The notes beneath the pieces were generated by a model, which made no database searches, was not told where the DNA came from, and saw only the letters and a program-made list of their open reading frames with translations. The translations under genes were made by a program, and so were the position numbers. Positions 8,320 through 15,544 of a stretch of 48,055 nucleotides of DNA are shown here, piece after piece; position 1 is the first letter of the stretch, and every line of letters begins with the position of its first letter. Source of the stretch: Clostridiales bacterium. GTDB lineage: Bacteria > Bacillota > Clostridia > Lachnospirales > Cellulosilyticaceae. The stretch is taken from assembly GCA_019418225.1 (NCBI GenBank), contig DYCF01000037.1:1-48055 (forward strand). Direction: 5' to 3'.

Positions 8320-8347
8320 TTATCGTCTTAGATAGTCTTCCTCTTTA
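8320..8347 (-). promoter_or_regulatory. sigma-D (sigma-28) promoter of flaG-fliD unit
   Basis: On the minus strand: TAAA at 8347-8344, 16 bases, then GACGATAA at 8327-8320. This closely matches the Bacillus sigma-D consensus TAAA-N15-GCCGATAT, with one extra spacer base and two mismatches. It lies 37 bases before the flaG ATG. Confidence 0.72.
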
Positions 8348-8391
8348 GCTATAAAAGAAATTAAACATTTTTCTCTATAATTTAAATACAT

Positions 8392-8420
8392 AAAAGGGAG
8401 TCCCATAGAGACTCCCTTTT
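8392..8420 (-). terminator. terminator after flagellin 1
   Basis: A perfect stem AAAAGGGAGTC / GACTCCCTTTT with a short loop. It is 16 bases beyond the flagellin stop and ends in T on the minus strand. Confidence 0.85.
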
Positions 8421-8435
8421 ATGTACTTAAATTTA

Positions 8436-9203
8436 TTATCTTAAGATAGATAATACGTTTTGTTGAGATTGGTTAGCTTGAGCAAGCATAGCTTGAGAAG
8501 CTTGTGTAATGATGTTTTTAGATGAAAGTTTTGTCATCTCTAAAGCCATATCTGTGTCACGGATACGTGATTCAGAAGCTGTTAAGTTTTCAGCTGTTGT
8601 TCCTAAGTTGTTAGCTGTGTACTCAAGTCTGTTTTGGTGTGCCCCAAATGTAGATCTTGCTGTATTTACTTTTTCAATAGCAGCTTCTACATCAGCTGTT
8701 GCTGAACCATTAGTTAATTGTAATGCATCTAATTGAGTACCAACTTGAAGTTTATCTGCATCACTATCTGTTACAACGATATCAATTTCACCAGCAAATA
8801 CTTCTTTACCATTGAATTTAGTATCAGCAATGATTTTATCCATTTGTTCCCCAAGTTGTGTCATTTCTAACTCAAGGTTTGTGATATCAGCTGTGTTGTA
8901 TGTACCATTTGCTTTTTGTACTGTTAATTCTTTCATTCTTGTAAGCATATCAGATACTTCTGTTAAAGCACCCTCAGCTGTTTGGATGTAAGAAACACCA
9001 TCTTGTACGTTTCTTTGAGCTTGATTTAAACCTTTGATTTGTCCTCTCATTTTTTCTGAGATTGAAAGACCAGCAGCATCATCAGCAGCTCTGTTGATAC
9101 GAAGACCTGAAGAAAGTTTCTCCATTGATTTAGCAGCTGTTGTTGTGTTTAAGTTACTGTTTCTGTGCGCGTTCATCGCGTTTAAGTTGTGATTAATAAT
9201 CAT
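8436..9203 (-). CDS. hag: flagellin 1
   Basis: A 255-residue short flagellin with the N-terminal D0/D1 signature MIINHNLNAMNAHRN...SGLRINRAADDAAGLSISEKMRGQ and the C-terminal helix ending in ASQAMLAQANQSQQNVLSILR. The central domain is short, so the outer D2/D3 domains are nearly absent. ATG 9203 has AAGGAGA eight bases upstream; a longer frame to 9233 runs through the regulatory leader. It has its own sigma-D promoter and terminator. The second flagellin at 12251-13015 is very similar at both ends but differs in the middle. Confidence 0.95.
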   Translation of the reverse strand: MIINHNLNAMNAHRNSNLNTTTAAKSMEKLSSGLRINRAADDAAGLSISEKMRGQIKGLNQAQRNVQDGVSYIQTAEGALTEVSDMLTRMKELTVQKANGTYNTADITNLELEMTQLGEQMDKIIADTKFNGKEVFAGEIDIVVTDSDADKLQVGTQLDALQLTNGSATADVEAAIEKVNTARSTFGAHQNRLEYTANNLGTTAENLTASESRIRDTDMALEMTKLSSKNIITQASQAMLAQANQSQQNVLSILR

Positions 9204-9211
9204 ATTTGTGT

Positions 9212-9240
9212 TCTCCTTGATGTTTATTGGCATCCTTGCC
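9212..9240 (-). promoter_or_regulatory. candidate CsrA sites in flagellin 1 leader
   Basis: On the minus strand a hairpin GGCA-AGGA-TGCC (9240-9229) displays a GGA loop. Eleven bases later the Shine-Dalgarno CAAGGAG (9218-9212) is a second ANGGA match. CsrA binds such pairs in the Bacillus hag leader to block translation. The same arrangement appears before flagellin 2. csrA and fliW are at 13184-13850. Confidence 0.72.
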
Positions 9241-9277
9241 TATTTGTTTTAAAGCTTGTTTAGCTTTATCACTATAT

Positions 9278-9304
9278 ATTTCGGAAGAACACAAAAAGAC
9301 TTTA
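9278..9304 (-). promoter_or_regulatory. sigma-D promoter of flagellin 1
   Basis: On the minus strand: TAAA (9304-9301), exactly 15 bases, then TCCGAAAT (9285-9278). This is six of eight bases of the sigma-D -10 consensus with ideal spacing. Transcription would begin about 65 bases before the flagellin ATG and include the CsrA hairpin. Between this promoter and the next gene (9305-9504) I see only AT-rich sequence and a weak hairpin (9462-9494). Confidence 0.8.
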
Positions 9305-9504
9305 TACCTTTTTTGACATTTTTTTCAATTATTATTTGTTTTTAACATTAACTAAATCTAATCCCAGAATTTTGAGGTCAATTCACATATAATTTCTTAT
9401 CTTGATATGAACCAAGTATTTTTTGATAGTACGTACTATTTATATGCATTATTATTCCCTTCTAAGGTTTTATTAATTTTTTTATTTACCTTAGTAAAGT
9501 ATGC

Positions 9505-10911
9505 TTAAGATCTATGATATATAGTATGTGCCAAATGGAATATTGGTTCCGAATCAGTTACATTGCTATTTTCATTAAGAGATACTTGAACACCACAAAT
9601 ATCAAAGTAATGATAAGATATTCCTACATCGTACATATTATTGCCTATTGCTGAAGGTAAGGATATGCTAATTTCAAATTTTCCTTCTGAGTCTGTAAAA
9701 GCATAACCTATTCTAGTCGCATTAGTTGGTGTGTTATTATTATCCCATGCCGGACTGTAATATAATCCATTAACTTGTTGACCTGCAACTGCATATGTTA
9801 CACCAGTAGCAGGATCTTTAACAGTTGCTACTCCATAAATTTTTAATGTACTCTGCCCTTGTGTCCTAAAATATGTACCATAACCAGGATATGTAACATA
9901 TCTATTTAGTCCTTCTGAACCTTCAAGACCAGTTATAGTAATAGCATTAGCTGTTAAAATAGGCGTAATCGTCAACTTATAATTTTGAATATCCATATCA
10001 TCATATTCTTCCATCTTATTCACATTAGATATTCTTATATAATATGTACCTGTAACTACTGAAACTGTATTTCCTGAACCTACTCGCTTCATCTGATATC
10101 CACTAGAAGAAATATTCTGATATACTTCAACAGAGCACTCATTTACAGACTCTGTTGTTGCTGTAATATTTAACTTGTTATAAATCCTACTTTCAGGAAC
10201 TGTAATAACATACCAATCATTATCAATTGGTGAACTTAAATTTCTAGACTCAACATAAGCACCTGCTGCTCCAAAAGTAAATGCTAATGCATTTTTTGCA
10301 GACTCATCAATCTCCCAACTATCACATGCTGTACTAATAGAATAATCTAATGTAAACGCCTCACTTATACTTCCACCCTCTGAAGAATGCACATATAAGT
10401 AATATGTTGCTGTATCTCCTGATGTAATATATCCCAAAGCTTCTGGCAATGTTCCTGATGTACCATTTAAATTTGTATAGTACTCTGAACCTGTTAGAAT
10501 ATTTCCTTCTGCATCTAAAAGGTATAAATCATAATCTAAACTTTCATTCGCAGGCCCTGTTAACTGTGCCTGTAAATAAATCCCTGCTGGCAAACTAATA
10601 TTATAAATTTTAGCATCTCCTGTAGCAGTTAAATATTCACTTATTGTTCCAGCTAAAACCGTTGATTCTGACATTGTCATCGGAAATGATTCAACTTCTA
10701 ACTCTTCAATTTTTATTTGTTCATTAAGTCTGCATTCATCATCATTACTTGCAGTTTCTAAATCAGAAACCTCTACTGACTCCTGATTTTCAATCTCAAC
10801 CATTTCTATTTTCGGTACTTCAACTGCCTTTACTGTCATACTACCTGATGTTGAAAACAACATCAATATCACCATCATTGTAGCTAAAACCTTAGAAAAA
10901 CCCTTACACAT
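9505..10911 (-). CDS. secreted protein with PPC-like beta-sandwich domain
   Basis: A 468-residue exported protein. The signal peptide (about residues 1-30) has hydrophobic core ATMMVILMLF and probable cleavage after VKA. A segment around residues 90-200 (VLAGTISEYLTATGDAKIYNISLPAG...YLYVHSSEG) resembles bacterial pre-peptidase C-terminal beta-sandwich domains. A second, related-looking segment with NDWYVITVP follows, then a C-terminal beta-rich part. No catalytic motif, LPXTG or SLH domain is visible. ATG 10911 has GGGAG upstream; longer frames lack a signal start. It lies between two flagellin genes and after a glycosyltransferase, which is unusual. A surface or filament-associated role is only inference. 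Confidence 0.72.
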   Translation of the reverse strand: MCKGFSKVLATMMVILMLFSTSGSMTVKAVEVPKIEMVEIENQESVEVSDLETASNDDECRLNEQIKIEELEVESFPMTMSESTVLAGTISEYLTATGDAKIYNISLPAGIYLQAQLTGPANESLDYDLYLLDAEGNILTGSEYYTNLNGTSGTLPEALGYITSGDTATYYLYVHSSEGGSISEAFTLDYSISTACDSWEIDESAKNALAFTFGAAGAYVESRNLSSPIDNDWYVITVPESRIYNKLNITATTESVNECSVEVYQNISSSGYQMKRVGSGNTVSVVTGTYYIRISNVNKMEEYDDMDIQNYKLTITPILTANAITITGLEGSEGLNRYVTYPGYGTYFRTQGQSTLKIYGVATVKDPATGVTYAVAGQQVNGLYYSPAWDNNNTPTNATRIGYAFTDSEGKFEISISLPSAIGNNMYDVGISYHYFDICGVQVSLNENSNVTDSEPIFHLAHTIYHRS

Positions 10912-11024
10912 TAATATCACATCTCCCTTTAAAAAACTTATTTTAAGACTTACCTTCAAATAACACCATAAAAACAAATTGATTCAAAGAAATTTTTACA
11001 ATATTTAAACTTATTCTCTATGTA

Positions 11025-12098
11025 TTATTTTTCTTTTTTAACCTTCCTATATCTTTCAGTAGCTTTATCATATCCCCATTTTATTGCCATATCATAATAT
11101 TTTGCCGCCTTATCAAATTGTTTTGATACTTCATACCACGCGCCTAAATTATAAGCAGCTAGGAATGTTCCTGTTCCAATAGCACCGTCACAATTATTTT
11201 CTCCAATTTTTAGACATTCTAAATAACATGCTTCAACTAATGGAAGGTATCTTATATTTTTTCTAACATCACTTAACACATATTCTCTATAAAACTCTGC
11301 ACAGACAAAATAAAATTGACTATAATATTGCAACCTGCTTTCTTCTTTTTGAATCAATTGATGCCCTTCTTCAAACTTCCCTAGGTATTTATAGTTCTCT
11401 ATAAAATAGATAATTCCTTGACTTCTATAAGAGGCTTTTTCATTCACAAGCTGATAAAATTTCTTGAAGTACTTTTCTGCTACTTTATATTCTTTATTTA
11501 ATAGTAATGTATAAGCTAACTGATATAATAAATAGCTATTTCTAGGGCTTTTAACCACCTGTTCTTTTAAGAATGCTAAATTTCTTTTTACTTTTATCTC
11601 CTGACTTAAATAACCATCATGATAAACCTGTATAGGTACATCATAAGCTATAAGCTGACTATTAGGCTGTTCATGAATACACCCCACATAATACGTCCCT
11701 TTAGGTAATAATCTCGACACAAATACTTGTGAGTATTTCACATCTTCAATACTTCCCAAAATATTAACAACCTTAATTCTCCCTAACTTCTTCTCATCTT
11801 CCATAAAGCTAAATAATGCCTCTTGATTTACATTTCTAATATACTCATCTGCATCCAGTACCAAATTCCACTCACCACTAGATTGTCTAAGTGCATAATT
11901 TCTTGCAGCAGCAAAATCATTATTCCATTTATAATCAAATACTTTTGCGCCCATATTTAATGCAATTTCCTTCGTCTTATCTTTTGAACCTGTATCTACA
12001 ACTATCATTTCATCCACAATCTCTTTTACACTTTCTAAACATCTTCCTATACAACGCTCTTCATCTTTTACTATCATAACTAATGATAACTTTTTCAT
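11025..12098 (-). CDS. family 2 glycosyltransferase with TPR-like C-terminus (second copy)
   Basis: A 357-residue paralog of the enzyme at 4523-5599. It has the GT2 start LSLVMIVKDEERCIGRCLESV, VVDTGSKDKT, and DxD motif Asp82-Ala83-Asp84, followed by TPR-like helices ending AAYNLGAWYEVSKQFDKAAKYY. It has no membrane span. It sits between flagellin 2 (terminator upstream at 12200-12243) and the PPC-like secreted protein. No sigma-D promoter is seen in the 100 bases before it, so it may rely on readthrough or a weak promoter. Protein O-glycosylation of flagellin is the favoured guess; acceptor and sugar are unknown. Confidence 0.82.
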   Translation of the reverse strand: MKKLSLVMIVKDEERCIGRCLESVKEIVDEMIVVDTGSKDKTKEIALNMGAKVFDYKWNNDFAAARNYALRQSSGEWNLVLDADEYIRNVNQEALFSFMEDEKKLGRIKVVNILGSIEDVKYSQVFVSRLLPKGTYYVGCIHEQPNSQLIAYDVPIQVYHDGYLSQEIKVKRNLAFLKEQVVKSPRNSYLLYQLAYTLLLNKEYKVAEKYFKKFYQLVNEKASYRSQGIIYFIENYKYLGKFEEGHQLIQKEESRLQYYSQFYFVCAEFYREYVLSDVRKNIRYLPLVEACYLECLKIGENNCDGAIGTGTFLAAYNLGAWYEVSKQFDKAAKYYDMAIKWGYDKATERYRKVKKEK

Positions 12099-12199
12099 CC
12101 ATTTTCTCCTCTTCTAATGTAATTACTCATATATATTTAAAGCCTAATTTTTATATTTCACACGCTATACCAGGCTTATCTTTAAATCCTAAAACTAAA

Positions 12200-12243
12200 A
12201 AATGCCCTACATAAGACAACTTTCCGTCTTATGTAAGGCATTT
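12200..12243 (-). terminator. terminator after flagellin 2
   Basis: An 18-bp stem, nearly perfect (12200-12217 with 12226-12243, one bulge), ending in AAATGCC / GGCATTT. It is just beyond the flagellin 2 stop, with an A-run on the plus side that gives T on the minus strand. Confidence 0.82.
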
Positions 12244-12250
12244 CTATGTA

Positions 12251-13015
12251 TTATCTTAATAAGCTAAGTACGCCTTGTTGTAATTGGTTAGCTTGAGCAA
12301 GCATAGCTTGAGAAGCTTGTGTAATAATGTTTTTAGATGAGAACTCAGCCATTTCTTTAGCCATATCTGTATCACGGATACGAGATTCAGAAGCTGTTAA
12401 GTTTTCAGATGTTGTTCCTAAGTTATTTGATGTATGCTCTAATCTGTTTTGAAGAGCACCAAGTGCACCTCTAGCTGAACTTACTGTTTCTATATGAGCA
12501 CTAATTTCATCTGCTGTTGTTGCTCCGCTGATATCAATACCTGTAATATCTGTAGCTCCAATTGTTACTTTGCTTCCTTTATCATCAATAGCAATATCAA
12601 CATCTTCATCCATGTGAATACCATTGAATGTAGTATTTGTTCTGATATGTTCAATTTCAGCTTGTAATGCTGTTAATTCATCTGTGATATTTTGTTTATC
12701 ACTATCTGTGTATGTACCATTTTCGTATTGTGTGCAGATTTCTTTTGCACGTGTAAGCATATCAGATACTTCATTTAAAGCACCTTCCATTGTTTGGATG
12801 TAAGAAATACCATCTTGTGCATTTCTTTGTGCTTGATTTAAAGATTTGATTTGGCCTCTCATTTTTTCTGAGATTGCAAGACCTGCAGCATCGTCACCAG
12901 CTCTGTTGATACGAAGACCTGAAGAAAGTTTCTCCATGTGTTTTCCTGTAGCTGTTGTGTTTAAACTACTGTTTCTATGAGCATTCATAGCGTTCATATT
13001 GTGATTAATTACCAT
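12251..13015 (-). CDS. flagellin 2
   Basis: A 254-residue flagellin with signature MVINHNMNAMNAHRN...LSSGLRINRAGDDAAGLAIS and C-terminal ASQAMLAQANQLQQGVLSLLR. The central region (about residues 110-185) diverges from flagellin 1 and is the likely surface-exposed part. It has its own sigma-D promoter, CsrA hairpin and terminator, so it is a separate transcript. It occupies the position of Bacillus hag right after fliW-csrA, while flagellin 1 occupies the position before flaG. Confidence 0.95.
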   Translation of the reverse strand: MVINHNMNAMNAHRNSSLNTTATGKHMEKLSSGLRINRAGDDAAGLAISEKMRGQIKSLNQAQRNAQDGISYIQTMEGALNEVSDMLTRAKEICTQYENGTYTDSDKQNITDELTALQAEIEHIRTNTTFNGIHMDEDVDIAIDDKGSKVTIGATDITGIDISGATTADEISAHIETVSSARGALGALQNRLEHTSNNLGTTSENLTASESRIRDTDMAKEMAEFSSKNIITQASQAMLAQANQLQQGVLSLLR

Positions 13016-13023
13016 AATAATTT

Positions 13024-13053
13024 CCCTCCCTGAATTTAACCGGCATCCATGCC
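13024..13053 (-). promoter_or_regulatory. candidate CsrA sites in flagellin 2 leader
   Basis: On the minus strand the hairpin GGCA-TGGA-TGCC (13053-13042) shows GGA in the loop, followed by Shine-Dalgarno CAGGGAGGG (13031-13024), which contains AGGGA. The stem is the same as in the flagellin 1 leader and the loop changes only at the variable N of ANGGA. This supports conserved CsrA control. Confidence 0.72.
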
Positions 13054-13114
13054 ATTATTGGATATAAATTGATATGAAGTTATTTGGCCATTTAACTTTC
13101 AATTTTCACTATAT

Positions 13115-13141
13115 ATATCGAATGTTCAGAGAATTACTTTA
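13115..13141 (-). promoter_or_regulatory. sigma-D promoter of flagellin 2
   Basis: On the minus strand: TAAA (13141-13138), 15 bases, TTCGATAT (13122-13115). Six of eight bases of the GCCGATAT consensus match, with the ideal spacing. The promoter lies in the gap before csrA's stop at 13184. Confidence 0.82.
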
Positions 13142-13183
13142 TAGTATTTTTCAAATTTTTTATTATTTTTTAAAATTAATTTT

Positions 13184-13408
13184 CTATTTAAATAAATTTT
13201 TAATGCTTGCTAAAGCACCCGTTGGTACATCTGCTGCTTTTTTGTTACTTTCTAATACTTGAAGATAAATTTCCTCACGATAAATACTAATTTCTTTAGG
13301 TGCAGAAATACCTAGCTTAACCTTATCTCCCATTACTTCTAATACTTTAATTTCTATATTATCATCTATAATAATAGCCTCATCTTTTTTACGTGTTAAT
13401 GCTAACAT
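13184..13408 (-). CDS. csrA: carbon storage regulator CsrA
   Basis: CsrA, 74 residues, beginning MLALTRKKDEAIIIDDNIEIKVLEV, with the RNA-binding segment GISAPKEISIYREEIY. It binds GGA motifs in mRNA; in Bacillus it represses flagellin translation and is held off by FliW. The ATG at 13408 is one base after the fliW stop, and its ribosome site GAAGGAGGG lies inside the end of fliW, so the two are coupled. The C-terminal tail is slightly longer than the classic 61-residue form. Two candidate target leaders lie within the window. Confidence 0.96.
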   Translation of the reverse strand: MLALTRKKDEAIIIDDNIEIKVLEVMGDKVKLGISAPKEISIYREEIYLQVLESNKKAADVPTGALASIKNLFK

Positions 13409-13409
13409 T

Positions 13410-13850
13410 CTAACACCCTCCTTCTGCAAGCAAATCTACTATTTTATGTCTCGTTGTATATTTTGTATTTTCGAGTATCACTTGCATCCCTTGTCTTGTC
13501 TCATTTTGAATAATGATTGGCGCTAATAAGTTAACTGTAGCTGCCTCTAGATTTGAAACTAATGTTGTGATAACAAATACGCTAAACTGCTCTGCACTTC
13601 CACTGCCTAATGCTGCTACATATTGATCTTTGATTTCTATTGTATAATCTTTCTTTAACTCATATGGATTAATAATAATAAAACTTACATTACCATCTTC
13701 AATGCTTTGCAAGTAAGCAAATGGACTTTCTTCATCATTAATCATAATATATCTCTTTAATTCTCTAAAACCTGGAATCCCCTCACTAAAATTAATTACA
13801 CCGTCTTCTGCAAATTCAATTTCCCCGAAATTTTTTGTCTCTATCTTCAT
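13410..13850 (-). CDS. fliW: flagellar assembly factor FliW
   Basis: FliW, 146 residues, beginning MKIETKNFGEIEF with the conserved EGIPGFRELKRYIMI. FliW binds CsrA allosterically and also binds flagellin, giving a feedback loop in which free flagellin releases CsrA to shut off more synthesis. ATG 13850 has AGGAGG upstream. It starts a two-gene unit with csrA, upstream of which lies the flgL terminator (13929-13966). No sigma-D promoter is seen before it; a TATAAT-like sequence occurs about 30 bases upstream but lacks a clear -35. Confidence 0.96.
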   Translation of the reverse strand: MKIETKNFGEIEFAEDGVINFSEGIPGFRELKRYIMINDEESPFAYLQSIEDGNVSFIIINPYELKKDYTIEIKDQYVAALGSGSAEQFSVFVITTLVSNLEAATVNLLAPIIIQNETRQGMQVILENTKYTTRHKIVDLLAEGGC

Positions 13851-13928
13851 ATATATTCCTCCTACTCGTATTTATATGTATTATACAATATATTGCCTTA
13901 TTCTATCCTTATATATCTTGATATTTTA

Positions 13929-13966
13929 AAAAAGATGTTACACGATTTTTTGTGTAACATCTTTTT
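13929..13966 (-). terminator. terminator after flgL
   Basis: A perfect 15-bp stem, AAAAAGATGTTACAC with its complement, 8-nt loop, A/T-rich ends that give T on the minus strand. It lies about 48 bases past the flgL stop and separates the flgM-flgL unit from fliW-csrA. Confidence 0.85.
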
Positions 13967-14014
13967 AATTCCTTGTTTTTAACTTCTACGCCTACTCTTA
14001 TGTAGAAAAACGTT

Positions 14015-15532
14015 CTATAAATAATCAGCTAATGTATTTGTGATAATTTTAGAAGTCGCTTGAAGTGCTGACTGATACGTTGCATACTGCGTATTAAAGT
14101 CAATATAGGCTTCTTCAATATCAATATCTTCTGTCTCGGAAAGTAAACTTTTAAAGGTTGTCTTTTGGTCAGTAAGTCTTGTTTGTACATAGTCTACACG
14201 TGCCATACGGCTTCCTAAGTCGGCAGTCTTACTTGAAATATCTGCTAAAAATTTGTCCATTTCACCAACCTTCTCATTAAATGCTGCATAAAGGTCTTCA
14301 TCACTTACATTTCCATCTATTGCATCATTTACAATGCCATACATTTCCTCTAAACTTGCCATAATATTACTTAATGTACTATCCATGCCTAAAGTATTGA
14401 TATTAATAGTATTATTAACACCAATCTCATATGCAATTTCCTGTCCATCAATTTTGCCATACACTACTGGATTAAATGCACCTTTAGGAAGTGTTGAACC
14501 AGCTTTCATAACAGAATCTTTTGCTAATGTTGTTCCACCTGCTAACCTTGAATCACCTTTTAACGTAATGTCACCACCAAGTGTTGTGCCTGCGCCTAAT
14601 GTCATATTACCTTTAAGTGTCACATCACCTGCAATTGTTAAATCAGCTGTAATAGTATAACTTTCATTAGATACTTTTACACCAAGTGCTTCTTCAGCTA
14701 CATCTTTATCAAGCTTAGTCCCCTTATTTACTGCAAAACCACCTTCGCCTACAGTATAAGTTTGTCCGTCTTCAATTCCTGTTACATCAATCCCTAGTGC
14801 AGCCGCTGTCTCTTTAGAAAGTTCTGTTCCTTCTGGAATAGTATAGTCAGCATCTACTTCATACTGAGCAGCCGTTACATCTATCCCTAGTAAATCTCTC
14901 GCTTCATCTGCTGATAAAGTCGTACCTGCTGGCAATGTCGTACCTGCTGGTACAACTGTTCCATTTCCTAAAACAGTACCTGCTGCTAAACTACTGTCTT
15001 TTTTTACAACACTATCTTCTGCTACTGTAGTCCCTGAAGGTATTGTCATATTATCCGTTACAGTTAAATCTGCATCTAATGTCATTTTACTTGTAAGTAC
15101 TAGTGGTTCATTAGTTTTATAACCTGAGAAAACATATCTTCCGCTGTAAGTTGTATTAGCTTCTTGCAGAATTTGCTCATAAAGCTGTGCAATATCTGTT
15201 TTAATTGCATTCTTATCATCAGCTGATAATGAACCATTTGCCCCTTGTAAACACTTTGTACGAATATCTTTAAGAATATTTGTCATGTTATCAAGTGCTG
15301 CTTCTGTTACTTCCATCCAAGAAGCAGCTTCTTTAGCATTGTTTTCGTATTGTGTTGTTTCTAAAACTGTTGTTTTAAGCTTCAGAGAACGACCTGCTAT
15401 AATTGGGTCATCTGATACAGTTTGGATTTTCTTCCCTGTTGTCATTTGACCATAAAGTTTGTTCATGTTATTCATATTTTTATAAAGCCCATTTAATGTG
15501 TTATTAATGAGCATCCCATTCGTTACACGCAC
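14015..15532 (-). CDS. flgL: flagellar hook-associated protein FlgL (HAP3) with large insert
   Basis: A 505-residue FlgL, much longer than the usual roughly 300. The N-terminal D0/D1 region (MRVTNGMLINNTLNGLYKNM...GQMTTGKKI) and C-terminal helix (EEAYIDFNTQYATYQSALQATSKI) are typical of this junction protein between hook and filament. Residues about 147-352 (DNA 14477-15094) are an insert of short repeated units such as LTVTDNMTIPSGT and AGTTLGGDITLKGD, rich in Gly, Thr and Val, suggesting a beta-solenoid-like exposed domain. The start is GTG at 15532 with AGGGGGTGAAG upstream. It is last in the flgM unit. Confidence 0.92.
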   Translation of the reverse strand: MRVTNGMLINNTLNGLYKNMNNMNKLYGQMTTGKKIQTVSDDPIIAGRSLKLKTTVLETTQYENNAKEAASWMEVTEAALDNMTNILKDIRTKCLQGANGSLSADDKNAIKTDIAQLYEQILQEANTTYSGRYVFSGYKTNEPLVLTSKMTLDADLTVTDNMTIPSGTTVAEDSVVKKDSSLAAGTVLGNGTVVPAGTTLPAGTTLSADEARDLLGIDVTAAQYEVDADYTIPEGTELSKETAAALGIDVTGIEDGQTYTVGEGGFAVNKGTKLDKDVAEEALGVKVSNESYTITADLTIAGDVTLKGNMTLGAGTTLGGDITLKGDSRLAGGTTLAKDSVMKAGSTLPKGAFNPVVYGKIDGQEIAYEIGVNNTININTLGMDSTLSNIMASLEEMYGIVNDAIDGNVSDEDLYAAFNEKVGEMDKFLADISSKTADLGSRMARVDYVQTRLTDQKTTFKSLLSETEDIDIEEAYIDFNTQYATYQSALQATSKIITNTLADYL

Positions 15533-15544
15533 TTACTTCACCCC

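Noticed and set aside
14334..14660. Plus-strand open frame opposite flgL
   Set aside because: It is the antisense of the repetitive FlgL insert, whose base composition leaves the opposite strand open; no ribosome site.
14015..15532. FlgL repeats as a CRISPR or tandem repeat array
   Set aside because: The repeats are protein-level, irregular and in frame; no constant direct repeats with unique spacers.
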